A stretch of 29,390 nt of DNA from Clostridia bacterium. GTDB taxonomy: Bacteria > Bacillota > Clostridia > Christensenellales > CAG-917. The notes under the pieces are model-generated. The model did not search any database. It saw only the letters and a program-made list of their open reading frames with translations, and was not told the DNA's origin. Below, in pieces: positions 15,001 to 20,163 of this stretch; the first letter of the stretch is position 1; each line of letters opens with the position of its first letter. Location: contig JAFWBH010000095.1 of assembly GCA_017507205.1 (NCBI GenBank), positions 1-29,390 of the forward strand. The letters run 5' to 3'. The translations under genes and the position numbers were made by a program.

Positions 15001-17085
15001 ATCAAGCTCTGTGTAGAGTGCTCTTTCCTCGTCAGAGATTGTCACCTTTTCAACGAATTCCTCTTCATTGTTTATCCAGCCAAATTGCATTGTTACGTCA
15101 ATGCCGAGGCCAACGATTTCCTCGTCTGCGCCAATTGAAGCGTTGATTGAGATTTTCTTTTCCTCTGCAAAGCCGATGTCAACAAATTCTACATCAACCA
15201 CCTTGACAGGAATCTTTTCGCCGGTGTAGCCACCATTTTCATCCTTGAAGATCATTGTCCAGAGATAGTCAAAGACTTTCTCTGTCAATGTCATATTGAG
15301 GCTTTGAATGTTGAAGATATTGCCATCCTTGACAAGAGTGCAGCTTGAAACGATTTCACTTATAAGTGAAATGATGTCTGTGATAGGCTCGTCATCATCG
15401 CTTGCTGCCACTGAAAGTGTGTGGAGAATTTCACCATTGCCAAGCTTGTCAGAGATTTCATCTGCCATTGCTTGTGCTTCAGGGTTGTCAGGATTTTCTG
15501 CAAGTGCCTTTTCTATTTCAGCAACGAGCATATCAAAGAGGTCTGCAATGACCTTGTTGAGATTGATATCTGAAATGACAAATGAACCTGTGCCCATAAG
15601 ACCTGTGAGATCGATGAACAAGGCTTCTTGTTGTCCTGAATATACGATTGTGCCACGGTTTCCACCGTTGTTGTCCAAAAGCTCAATCAAGATGTTTGTC
15701 TTGCTGTTGTCTTTTGTGTTGATTTGTGCTTGAAGATTAACCTTCAAGCCGTATGTAATATCACCAAGTCCGATTGGCATTGTCCAGAGAGGACTATCTT
15801 CGGGGAGGAAACTGCTGAGAAGTCCTGTGAGGAGTGTGCCAAATGCAGGAGAAACACCTTCAAGTGTCAGCTCCTTGCTGTGAGTGTTGATATTGAGGCC
15901 CATTGAAAGATTGAAGGTGAGCAATGAATATTCCATTGCATCAGAAATGTCAATGCCTCTATCGAGCATTGCTTGTTCAACATCAATGTCAATATCCTCA
16001 TTGAGTGCAAGCTTGTTGACATTGAGAACAAGGTCAACATCTGCAAAATACTTGCCGTAGTCAGGGTCGGGTCTGCCATTCTGTTCACTTTCAAAGTCAA
16101 CGCCAACACCCAGGTTCATGCCACTGAGCTTGCCCTCTTTGTTGATGTCTGCAACAAAGTCAAGGGTCATACCCTTGAGGTGCTCAAGCTTGTTGAGATC
16201 CATGCCGGTAAGGTCAAAGACAAGTGAATAGATTTGTTCAATGTCAATTGCTTCGCCAATAAGGTCAGGGAGCATACCGACAAGTGAAGGCACCAATGAC
16301 ATGATAAGTGACAAGTCAAAGGGGAGCACAATGCGTTGTCCACCGTCTACGAGAGGGACAATTTGTGCGCCTTCGGTTGCCATAACAAAGCCAGATTCAA
16401 CCAAAAGCCATTCCAATGTCAAGCCGTTGAGCTTGATGGGGAGAAGGCCTTCGGGGATCATCTCGCCTGCATCAATTGCAAGAATTGTGTCAAAAATGAT
16501 GTCTGCGATTGATTGGCCACCGGAAACACCTTGATAAATCTCGGCAAGTCCGTTGAGCAATGCTGTCACGTTGATGTCTTGTGTTCTGACAACATATCTG
16601 CCAAGACCAGCGCCATTTTTGCCTTTGAGGCCTGTCACGTCCATGACAACTGTTTCACTTGTGTAATACAAGCCCATAAGCAGTGTCTGCTGTTCAATGC
16701 CCAATGGTCGTTTCAGCAATTCAAACAAGAGCTCTGAATCATCACTGCCGTCACTGAAATCGGTGTCGAATGCGCCGGCAAGCTTGATGGCAAAGTTGTT
16801 GCCTGTCTTGTCCTTGCTGTAATCAAAGTCAAGGTCTACATCGAAATTGACAATATCACTGCCAGGATGAACTGCAAGGGCTGCATTTTTAAATGCGTTC
16901 CATGCATCCACTGTTGAAACAGTTGGTCCTTGAGTGTCGTCCTCGATGGGATTGTCATCTGCAGGTGGCACTGGGATAATGGGCTCCGGTTGAGGGGGAG
17001 TCACAGGAGTGTCGTTGCATGCGAACATGCAGGTCACCATGCTGATGAGCAAAACGATAAGTAGTGCGATTTTGAGTTTCTTCAT
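1..17085 (-). CDS. Giant modular lipoprotein, partial (C terminus beyond window)
   Basis: One open frame runs from the ATG at 17085 to the window edge with no stop: at least 5,695 residues, over 600 kDa. The start is fixed by AGGAGG five bases upstream. Residues 1-23 form a lipoprotein signal peptide: MKKLK, a hydrophobic core, and lipobox MFAC with lipidated Cys23. A Pro/Asp-rich tether follows (about 24-54). The rest is a repetitive beta-rich protein. A strand-turn-strand motif of the form GIYYxxGxLYVDxSGL recurs about 14 times (near residues 140, 490, 805, 1120, 1443, 1753, 2160, 2490, 2950, 3450, 4210, 4785, 5255, 5670). It is usually followed by a hydrophobic helix, an acidic SEA-type linker, and alternating polar/hydrophobic strands. 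Tyr-rich hairpins (RYxLxDGxYV) appear from about residue 1250 and multiply toward the C terminus. It is presumably anchored outside the membrane. I recognise no family, so the function is unknown: adhesin, scaffold or hydrophobic-ligand binder are guesses. Confidence 0.93.
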   Translation of the reverse strand, partial: MKKLKIALLIVLLISMVTCMFACNDTPVTPPQPEPIIPVPPADDNPIEDDTQGPTVSTVDAWNAFKNAALAVHPGSDIVNFDVDLDFDYSKDKTGNNFAIKLAGAFDTDFSDGSDDSELLFELLKRPLGIEQQTLLMGLYYTSETVVMDVTGLKGKNGAGLGRYVVRTQDINVTALLNGLAEIYQGVSGGQSIADIIFDTILAIDAGEMIPEGLLPIKLNGLTLEWLLVESGFVMATEGAQIVPLVDGGQRIVLPFDLSLIMSLVPSLVGMLPDLIGEAIDIEQIYSLVFDLTGMDLNKLEHLKGMTLDFVADINKEGKLSGMNLGVGVDFESEQNGRPDPDYGKYFADVDLVLNVNKLALNEDIDIDVEQAMLDRGIDISDAMEYSLLTFNLSMGLNINTHSKELTLEGVSPAFGTLLTGLLSSFLPEDSPLWTMPIGLGDITYGLKVNLQAQINTKDNSKTNILIELLDNNGGNRGTIVYSGQQEALFIDLTGLMGTGSFVISDINLNKVIADLFDMLVAEIEKALAENPDNPEAQAMADEISDKLGNGEILHTLSVAASDDDEPITDIISLISEIVSSCTLVKDGNIFNIQSLNMTLTEKVFDYLWTMIFKDENGGYTGEKIPVKVVDVEFVDIGFAEEKKISINASIGADEEIVGLGIDVTMQFGWINNEEEFVEKVTISDEERALYTELDLSGGLNLDTILGALNNVYVGMSVDVDLVVIQEELTKIDIASSRAIFLQAIVDFVEQIETGAVLSLEANIDLTKLLKDGQFDIAGLLEASVHMSLAEKGSDEKSIEIWLNDGMLYLHTADSIIDGIDISIPAKELLAHFGVIGGDSEAMSADGEGEEGEVSNDSMNQIIALVAGLIGGVDVSGASINVYLASGLIQTLIDLIGFEAKEDGYVALSAEELASYEAGTFTENVFVRDENGVLKQATGAFDASETYYKLAGTRLDIGLLDSAVDGGIRITFADGIDLTELGVEVYLNFDDKLDLDVNMGNLKLGINSVPEDVNLDVPTDIDFVNIFETPNIFLGLEMALDAQLNQGNTPMGNGGAVIFEEEINLGYDLRVQASLDLAPVLDWLLGAEEIYTNGNETQILIEAIENKNSVEKFILGLYYIDGKLYVDASQLGVEKIAVEIDLYAIILDLILGEDSNVKINPDNAEAMSAGDDYTIDTPYDVSKFDYALGLAMMIGNESIRLEIFQGIVEALWDVAGINIAIIEAALEISWAEQVEGMDEQPLVTTKIVGMDQNKQPTGSATLDIYRPELQITHEIIDVIPYGKTADNAHEDFVFDGREDSYALISLLDIDEEGKLAIALEQVYVELNLTIDLEATNDVDSWPVGQWVSLLLGTSNEGVKGFLEQILLAFDIDSTIQKYLGVKIAAMLRFNPEDMLDINYILAHSDIAIELFDGVYEQVKDIPEARIFAITLLCDDVNAPTVAATSTLYIDVNVAPVEDVHLMIADLSLAALLSGVTGGEGEAQASADETEGTNEGASDVVGSITDLIGNVLYGLNVNSESLTLYFASGLIATVLQLVAPDMCYVELEGEALESYTGTKYIRVENEDGSVNYVESANGTYVAQNLNENFLAINPDKSFVKFNMDTYQLDFAVAIDPFTVGVSMTNFMVGFSDKHTVESDVVSENIEANKYISATNLTTLAFEAAVELKVEVCDTQDFENKELPINDLVSAFIADFALAIGVEIEKDMLLDVELLIAGNLSLDNPEETELMIEIKNLVAGSNATADSTVLGIYLRGRSLYVDMGILSEKDFVVENTGISKWLIDTIASIFGSTEEDSEASAASEEVKTASEEALEVVLALASDKLALSITQQTLVGILAFVIDLAMSKDEGESILGDIDISESVKKLPDLGIELNFEVDFDTTSLTFDFASDVFNASIYVRNPRIAAEHLDSVSARLDDGIYHYQNELNYTVVDESEFGDINTENDMIFIKEDGAFVRFTGTLENGTTYYKYVGGDNGVDRFNNFASNQNVAFNMEVEMQFNFDETYILVDEATAKLYGDDERYSLRESDGRYAQDPNGLYIKNPLVYSDIIESIFSLDAVQDLISGLDEGIVRNLVGALIDRLGLEMYLNDPINETMILRVWGNVDLAKLGVSDLLTKLEFENFNFDVETILSALELAVEMTFNSGEGDSEVTFGIYLVDGNLYLDLGDFAGPQVRFDLLSLLNALGALGGDSEAQPAADEEEATAPGIVDYLNKFIKRIIIRSTAMGMGGKPFEEGDEFWYNKFDGIDVLVNSTLIADIASLITGQEVRLDMFNLDESESGIFIKLNDATMDNKHTLTMNLSTVSGTGMTVKMGAGLILEVAEEENPVLSPQDINDFTDISSYIDLLMSIIDPEKYPMDENQSTKTLGLGLNIMINFDSEDVDTLELGGLVENYLADMVIKAKTTGAFHDGVAARISLQGDLGALNIGRILAGGEDTTAMIADFLATSDLDTVEFAFELLETDDKGTPVRDENGDFVAMGGIYLYRGDLYIDGTGIYDLSSSYTKIPNFIELAMSLAMGGDGTVATSAEGNGEAMASSSEADQERDAVLALMYSDTAGQILISKTLLSVIISALAPSLGTITEIFDSLEVSLAGDLGRFDYDRIENLDLDKIVDTRYAVAEAVENAEGDYFKQTVGGVDHYIYITKATIVPQDAVRYDVTFAEGTGADAVYKHKTILLEDVNAEKDIYTLILPLNERYTYYDEITWIDNSYDGRYAKLAVGETDGVTNYEYFDAERYPLYVKNGDSYSVVAPEDVADHYDANETYYIRRGGRFVEVQGFADRYQGYVIDANGEYYRHIKSFAEIKDFTFGLDLTVNQTTIGFGIGGLDIKIGGQSKPLTPDYVINGSEEVPVTYFYESAVTIKSSIEIDLGITEGELDLGTIFANILGNIQGISLEMPETSKGYSSAHFRMDVSVIADFAELANSEIAIEIFNISETGADNLWIGVYYLGGKFFLDAPYFNIPKISVTTPILTNLMEETLGGLLDEDIYTENELPKGDAESEAMTASPLEDEDADALLLISRRQLTIAIGNKLIKGLIDMFVEGLDLDKYITDKILASAQVDMAFDDSLSLDMNVKLMMEGSRYIPVAKPTYEDLDNGIEGSYHFVLYSASNPDHKNRQLYVEKGNTFTALAPDAVRPSTVYVREKATEDDASGTIYFNREDDGAGNMNEYDTAVNLLVAVRGVDVKFTSEHEYHLTAEDLKEYTEVTEIDRLVLTESIDLTTRFVKGSDIDMTAVLEWLFPQMDADDLKAIISATSDTEGDVARKIEVVLSVEVKLGALINYLRQYGFNEDISDNINGEMGIEELINVIMGAVQNLDAINLGEVLSFFNASLIVQTTADRLVVDSNGKRVISDTHTLVGIYMESGAYEELSADERINGTANYVAPEYRYSHYFENENGNYYYDTLTGTFAYDPEHNEVGRTRYAYDATYFYSNPNGDYKRVRGGFFLDLSGLNMPSFYVNSDSIRSTVNDHKGEVEDVLGGLLGGILGGDSEAQAADGITDSLAGIGDTLDNALPLLNDDLAGYVTAFLVGVRMTSTFVQIVVNSNFINEILSLVFANSDTGLEFNENDFTKEPYLQLNTDRAVYEYESALTAEGSNSDMRFYLEEGALDGTYVFVNGVYMSKADLTDAELEAYTGEYYSIKAYDSYIKVLTATGHYYQELSKATAIEKERAEKSGEFFKYYTKADTTNYEGAYYHAGGGRYMTASFDSSLDNEFYTFTAVDEADMLVANPVAYARKPLVSVMVYLWDYEIGVNIGFPEISVEEFNYELADENTPSGDRYYIVPEVAYTYVGSVDTKDEWIVGLDSPVGTTADGIAIVGNYYDNLRYYYYQGEYYEINSTSLYVVDANGKHVPVTSVYTTVDFAGGQMVDFVSSDREFYIHIELTDKGLTRFEEITASKLYKQVKYRDSYVRADGTEPAGTQYYQRATVENVISRATGKMELVLEDGARNYVWNWKTNAFVLESTLSDVDVKALYEDGKLVRFTEEETELYAYDDWTRSYMPVSTYLATYFTAGDFEDANKIDSTAERFNRIALYREDADSINYVDSDDMFFISLTIRGSISVTGYNDYMTVADYIDLVNMTGNHITEADIDPSLRYRLEQGNYVQDNEGKYVLYSTGVEESLGAVLGGIVGDLDESMIRVLEGFTGELVFEVKINISYRIDWKPEIVLNIFDLDLAMDVWRRENDGANHADGTLTHMIGIYYNHDIDTGDAALYLDLSWMLGEGARFAVNMSAYSIEALIAGILSGEIALGGGSEASAAADAEGLVDVTANPALAGVYINIYTRKLSLAITKGFVEVLMQLLGVDLGEMLPNFDAKVNVNLNPYSTGVEINLYNEDGTKGILTLGLEMQLFNGNENSSAIDFGTMEDFNTRIEIYKGSIETDGDVADNHVFYYGNFVQNREAEYEDAYVRIGDAIGELKADGKVIPEDAVEVGNGVHHTYRKYYVKATEIYTEAEFEDAVAEGILVYTRADAQLAKVNNDSVFNVVISKEHYIDMMNCWNITDKDYVVSNITISGTMEFVEPARRYNIVGGEAVVAENPAEFTHIEISPKATSIYSRYISVYKDYPVITKYYVPAWDKNQSGALYVYNGTEEAPKYADLSDSNFQEVAYDANGIATGLDNTKTYYKIVDDFTDYNTIMSVDLSALLSGGDVDIMKLLGDLDTVELDMSMSVELKLSDVINWTEQMTSFLSTELYDYFDFVLASTDWDNGNFGANIGLVIDMKAMVNVQNLLDYVMNGGEIIDAIKGLELYLNVTCTTNYFNENATIEIWMNVDNDGKLNLYMNLEELNKVVGLGDFFNKVKFEGLDLAPIIKNVGGEALASADTLALDTLGVEGTDSNTGIIPADLFGIVEMILGQVLFGHDIIAVGLKDNLLVDLVGMIAEDFDGADYLPKLEITDDANTSGLIINLGGGAPSIGINMGFVVGYEAFEEVGKYAYNGVKFSLQGEEYVVDENGTHIMVSSDKYALVEYANSVWTGDRYTLNADGKTFEKVFSEFEQAEAGFTGQRYALRNGQYIADADGDLKKNANTFALNADGEGGFVQLTAEDLAVEKLTKYASNGADGNRYLPVDTYEKLSGNKVLADRATYDVTTAGDYLLIGDLSLNFNMYDLGVYVNGDSLNISSSDDGDYLDVDGKKFVDYADITKSTLNLTMAMDLSYYGSAKIGEEDNVIDLSELLSLVFGLVSPSTDMSDSSLRLNITDNMGSEEYPSAQVRLGAYIDMSNFGATELALEVLQYNKNGEIAEQPIVAIYLANDNVYIDASAILGETGKIYLGQLGLGEMIDGIISGIAGNGEEGDSEAMAASSTIASRLTLHDWAFLQAMIHPQYFSLTLSTATINAIINKIYEEQGKELGNLIPNLGEIMIDSYGYAPVDGVDERPYIASFNIKMSEGFYASAEITKDLAFSLHKKAGFSTSALYVTYNSANALHKELGDRYQELTAEELVSYEGTRYTKSGNSYVEDASGLYKFVGERYNKIDAHYALATADFEGQRYNLVDGDYVTSDDGAYMYVEEHYERSATGAYIIPYTEAYNITTGQIGIESISLTLDIAMSIASSGLVKGDAGYNETFTGWLENLIVGFIKEIDLLKNTEFVITLPERPITINMSVEADINLPALLTKGIAGILYSDFAIDITIDDILPGKSFLAIYYLGSTGLTKSGNIYELTATAGANKIFADSLYIDATGLGLGKINFHGL

Positions 17086-17090
17086 AATTT

Positions 17091-17096
17091 CCTCCT
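17091..17096 (-). promoter_or_regulatory. Strong RBS of giant lipoprotein gene
   Basis: AGGAGG lies five bases before the ATG at 17085 and decides the start. The surrounding 19 bases, AGCAGGAGGAAATTATGAA, recur exactly at the start of the GH20 gene (20163). Confidence 0.9.
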
Positions 17097-17102
17097 GCTT
17101 CA

Positions 17103-17122
17103 CATACGCAAGCGTGCGTATG
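17103..17122. promoter_or_regulatory. Inverted repeat in giant-gene 5' leader
   Basis: CATACGCA and TGCGTATG form a perfect 8-bp inverted repeat around AGCG. It lies between the predicted transcription start (about 17141) and the RBS. An alternative overlapping pairing (GCAAGC at 17108-17113 with GCTTGC at 17122-17127) is also possible. The sequence CGCAAGCGTGCG within it recurs upstream of the GH127-like gene. It could be an operator or an mRNA hairpin. Confidence 0.55.
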
Positions 17123-17147
17123 CTTGCACAGACTAATATACAGTATG

Positions 17148-17176
17148 ATTTTACAACTTTATGCCCCCATTGTCAA
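17148..17176 (-). promoter_or_regulatory. Sigma-A promoter of giant lipoprotein gene
   Basis: On the minus strand, TTGACA (17176-17171), a 17-base spacer and TAAAAT (17153-17148) form a near-consensus promoter. Predicted start is about 17141, giving a leader of roughly 56 nt that contains the inverted repeat at 17103-17122. Confidence 0.8.
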
Positions 17177-17531
17177 GACCGAATTATGTTTTTTTAAGCA
17201 AAACTGAAAAACTTTTACTATGTAAAGGTGCAAAATCTCATTGCTCTTTCATCATTAAAACCGTATATATGGTGGTTGAAAAAGGATGCGACCACAACTT
17301 GTTGCTATTTGAAAAAATCGACCTCATTCAAAACAAAACTCAAAAATTGTAAATTTTTCAAAAATCTGGAAAATATAAAGGTTAGGCATTCTTGGTCAAA
17401 TACTTGAAAAATGACAACGTCACAGCATTATCCTTGAAAATCATCGTATATGCCCTGCAAAAAACGCACCAACAGCATGCAGAGCACAAAAACACAACAA
17501 AACACACTGAAAAAAAGCACTCAAAAAACAC
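17177..17531. other. Non-coding AT-rich intergenic region
   Basis: This stretch lies between the giant-gene promoter and the terminator of the mutarotase-like gene. It is A-rich on the plus strand with low-complexity runs. I see no convincing gene, tRNA or known RNA. A 72-codon plus-strand frame at 17392-17610 runs through the terminator hairpin, has no RBS and is Lys/His/Thr-rich low complexity, so it is not called. Confidence 0.6.
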
Positions 17532-17556
17532 AAAAAAAGACGGCATTTCTGCCGTC
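17532..17556 (-). terminator. Rho-independent terminator of mutarotase-like gene
   Basis: GACGGCA/TGCCGTC forms a perfect 7-bp stem with a 4-base loop (17539-17556). On the minus strand it is followed by seven T residues. It lies about 30 bases after the stop of the 17585-18442 gene. Confidence 0.85.
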
Positions 17557-17584
17557 AAAATTTTCGTTGAATTTTTCGTGAAAA

Positions 17585-18442
17585 TCACTCAAATTTTTCT
17601 GGGGTTTTGACAATCTCAAATTGCTCTTCGACAACCCCTTCTTCACACCCCGAATTTTCAGCTCCGAGCCACTCAACTTCAAGGATATGATTGTTGGTGT
17701 AGGACTCAAAATTGCATTGAAAATCGGGATATCCTTCACCTTGATCAATTGCAGTTTTGCAAGTGATTTTCAAAGTCTTGTCCCCGAGGGTATAATAAGC
17801 TCTACCCTTCTTTGAAGACAGCCCCAATTTGAGAGGACGAGAGTTGTCAGTCTGTCTTATTGTCAGCACTCCGTCATCCAACGAATATCTTTCATCACGG
17901 CAATCATCATAAGGCCAGAAGACAAGATTTTGCACAGGATTAAGGTCGTCCTTCTTTTCATTGAGTGGCACGCGAAGCACCCCGTTTTTGCACATCACAG
18001 ACAAAGCCCAAACGTGATGTTTTTCATCACAACACTTGGTTTTTACTGCGTTTTTGACATTTAAACTGCCGTTTTGGTCAATTCCGACAGTGAGAGTGTA
18101 GTCAAATTTTTTGGACACACGACAGACAAATTTACCACTGAAATCATCAGTCATCTCATATTCCACTGGATAGTTGTCGGGGGTGTATGAATAGAGATCC
18201 TCAGGTGATTTCCAAACCCTGTGGCCACCATACAAGCACCACCTTTCACCCTCTTTATACTCCCTGTCAAAGAATTCACCTTCCTTTGTCACATTGCGTT
18301 CAATATCCTCGCAAAAGAAGTTGAAATCATCTGTGCCATAGTAGATAATTCTGGGTCCAATATCAATGGTGATCATTGCCCTTGCGCCTCCTCTTTCAAG
18401 GACAACGCATCTGCCAAAATTTTTGTAATTTTCAATCCTCAT
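17585..18442 (-). CDS. Mutarotase-like (DUF4380-type) protein
   Basis: 285 residues with no signal peptide or membrane segment, so probably cytoplasmic. The N-terminal GPRIIYYG (residues 29-36) and GGHRVWKSPE (72-81) match the pattern of aldose-1-epimerase-like beta-sandwich proteins annotated as DUF4380, which commonly sit beside sugar-degrading enzymes. The remainder is strand-rich, as expected for that fold. No catalytic His/Glu assignment can be made with confidence, so an epimerase reaction is not claimed; carbohydrate binding is likely. The start ATG at 18442 has AGGTG five bases upstream. It lies 185 bases downstream of the GH20 gene on the same strand. No clear promoter was found in that gap, so it may be read from the GH20 promoter, and it ends at the hairpin at 17532-17556. 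Confidence 0.82.
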   Translation of the reverse strand: MRIENYKNFGRCVVLERGGARAMITIDIGPRIIYYGTDDFNFFCEDIERNVTKEGEFFDREYKEGERWCLYGGHRVWKSPEDLYSYTPDNYPVEYEMTDDFSGKFVCRVSKKFDYTLTVGIDQNGSLNVKNAVKTKCCDEKHHVWALSVMCKNGVLRVPLNEKKDDLNPVQNLVFWPYDDCRDERYSLDDGVLTIRQTDNSRPLKLGLSSKKGRAYYTLGDKTLKITCKTAIDQGEGYPDFQCNFESYTNNHILEVEWLGAENSGCEEGVVEEQFEIVKTPEKFE

Positions 18443-18459
18443 TTTTTCACCTAAGCAGT

Positions 18460-18492
18460 AAAATTTTGCCCCAAAATTTAGGGCAAATTTTC
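18460..18492 (-). promoter_or_regulatory. Hairpin upstream of mutarotase-like gene
   Basis: AAAATTTTGCCC and GGGCAAATTTT pair with a one-base bulge, directly before the RBS of the 18442 gene. On the minus strand the hairpin is followed by ATTTTA, so it could act as a weak terminator/attenuator between the GH20 gene and this one. No ligand-binding domain was recognised. Confidence 0.35.
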
Positions 18493-18522
18493 ACATTAAT
18501 TTTTGCGTGAATTTTTCTATAT

Positions 18523-18536
18523 TTTTCAGCTGAAAA
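18523..18536. promoter_or_regulatory. Perfect 14-bp palindrome TTTTCAGCTGAAAA
   Basis: The palindrome has no loop, so a protein-binding site is more likely than a hairpin. It lies in the GH20/mutarotase-like gap, about 80 bases upstream of the 18442 start codon. Confidence 0.3.
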
Positions 18537-18627
18537 TCCACCTGCTTTTTCAATAATTTTTTATGCAAACAAGGGAGTGCTTTCTCTCGCAAAAACCCAC
18601 AATTTTGACACGCCTTTCAGTCAGGGC

Positions 18628-20163
18628 TTACTTTTTTCTGCCCTTTTGTGCGTCAAGAGCATTCCTCACTGCCTTTCTGTCGCCAAGGTCAAGCATATCA
18701 ATCAAAAATTTCACTGCCTGACCAAATGCCTTGAATATATTTGGGTTGGCTTTTGTAGGATGCTCATATCCAACCTCATATGCTTCAAGTATGCCAAGAA
18801 CGTTATATAGCCTTTCAACAAAATCCTTATAGCACTTGTCCTCTTTTCTTGTCCAGCCTGTTTCTGCAAAGGCTATGGCACGAGGGAATGCTTGGTGGTG
18901 AAGCTTGTCCTCATCTGCCACCCATTCAGTCCAAAGAGGCGACTCTATGCCAAGTATGTTTTCTTCACCCACTCCATCAAAGCAAGACATAGGCTCAAAC
19001 CTGTATGCACGCTTCAAGGGATTGATGCCGTGAGGATAGTCAAGATAGCAAGGGAAGTTTTTTGACACAAACATTTTTCTGCCATTTTTCAATGCTTCTC
19101 GCACTGCCCTTGCTCCCCTTCCGTCTGACCAATATTGACAGACAGCACTGTCATCAAGCATATCTGAATACAATGCCTCATTCCACACAATCGGTATTTT
19201 ATCATATCTTTTCAGTATGTTTATCACTCGATTTGTGAAATATCCTTGCAGTTGCTCGTAATTGTCAAAGCCTTCTCTTTCCACAACTGCCCTGCATTTT
19301 TCGCACTTCTGCCACTGTGTTTTTGGCACTTCGTCACCACCAATGTGGAAGTATTTTGAGGGGAACATTTCAGTGATTTCACCGAGGAGCTTATCAATGA
19401 TTTCGTAATTTTCTTCATTGCCAGCACAAAGAATTCTGTTGTCTATTCCATACCTTTCTGCAAGGTCAAACTGCTCTCCTGTGCAACCTGTTTCAGGTCT
19501 TGCCACAAGCATAAACAGCGTATGTCCTGGCAGGTCAATTTCTGGCACGACATTAACAAATCTTTCTCCTGCATAGTCAACAATTTCCTTTACGTCTGCC
19601 TTTGAAAGATAGCCACCAACAGGAATTCCATCACCCCTTGTGCTTCTTCTTGTGTTTGCCTTTTCATTCAGCTCTGGAAACACCTCACTTTCAAGCCTAT
19701 ATCCTTGATTGTCGCTGATATGAAGGTGCAGATTGTTTATTTTGACCAAGGACAATATGTCAATGAGCTTCAAAATGGCATTTTTGTCAAAGAAATGTCT
19801 GACAATATCCAGCATAAAGCTTCGATATTCAAAGCGAGGCCTGTCTTTTATGTGGCAGTTCTTTATGGTTGCAACACCCTCAAAATAGCCGTCAAAGATC
19901 AATTGCTTCAAGGTCATTGCCCCATGGAAAAGCCCCTCATTTGTCCTTGCCACCACTCTTATGTCACCATTTATGACTATTTCATAGTCATATTCTGTGG
20001 GGGCAAGCTGAAAAATCGCCTTGTTGTCATCACCCCTCTCATAGTCAAGGAAATTCAGCTCCTTGACAATGACATCAATGGGGCTGACAATCTCAGTTGA
20101 ATTGCTGAAAAGGGTTTCACCCTCTAAAACTGATATGCTCAATGGCTTTGGAACGATATTCAT
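18628..20163 (-). CDS. Beta-N-acetylhexosaminidase, GH20
   Basis: 511 residues. An N-terminal GH20b-like alpha/beta domain (about 1-105) precedes the GH20 TIM barrel, which opens at RSFMLDIVRHFF (114-125). HLHISDNQGYR (146-156), VPEIDLPGH (206-214) and the catalytic pair Asp277-Glu278 in HIGGDE are all present. Downstream aromatics (WNEALY, QYWSDG, PLWTEW) fit the substrate pocket. GH20 enzymes remove terminal beta-linked GlcNAc/GalNAc by substrate-assisted catalysis, with Asp orienting the acetamido group and Glu as acid/base. There is no signal peptide, so it should act in the cytoplasm on imported oligosaccharides or recycled wall fragments. The start has AGGAGG five bases upstream and a strong promoter just before it. 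The next gene on the strand is the mutarotase-like protein. Confidence 0.95.
   Translation of the reverse strand: MNIVPKPLSISVLEGETLFSNSTEIVSPIDVIVKELNFLDYERGDDNKAIFQLAPTEYDYEIVINGDIRVVARTNEGLFHGAMTLKQLIFDGYFEGVATIKNCHIKDRPRFEYRSFMLDIVRHFFDKNAILKLIDILSLVKINNLHLHISDNQGYRLESEVFPELNEKANTRRSTRGDGIPVGGYLSKADVKEIVDYAGERFVNVVPEIDLPGHTLFMLVARPETGCTGEQFDLAERYGIDNRILCAGNEENYEIIDKLLGEITEMFPSKYFHIGGDEVPKTQWQKCEKCRAVVEREGFDNYEQLQGYFTNRVINILKRYDKIPIVWNEALYSDMLDDSAVCQYWSDGRGARAVREALKNGRKMFVSKNFPCYLDYPHGINPLKRAYRFEPMSCFDGVGEENILGIESPLWTEWVADEDKLHHQAFPRAIAFAETGWTRKEDKCYKDFVERLYNVLGILEAYEVGYEHPTKANPNIFKAFGQAVKFLIDMLDLGDRKAVRNALDAQKGRKK

Noticed and set aside
17392..17610. 72-codon plus-strand frame
   Set aside because: It runs through a strong terminator hairpin and the 3' end of the mutarotase-like gene, with low-complexity composition and no RBS.
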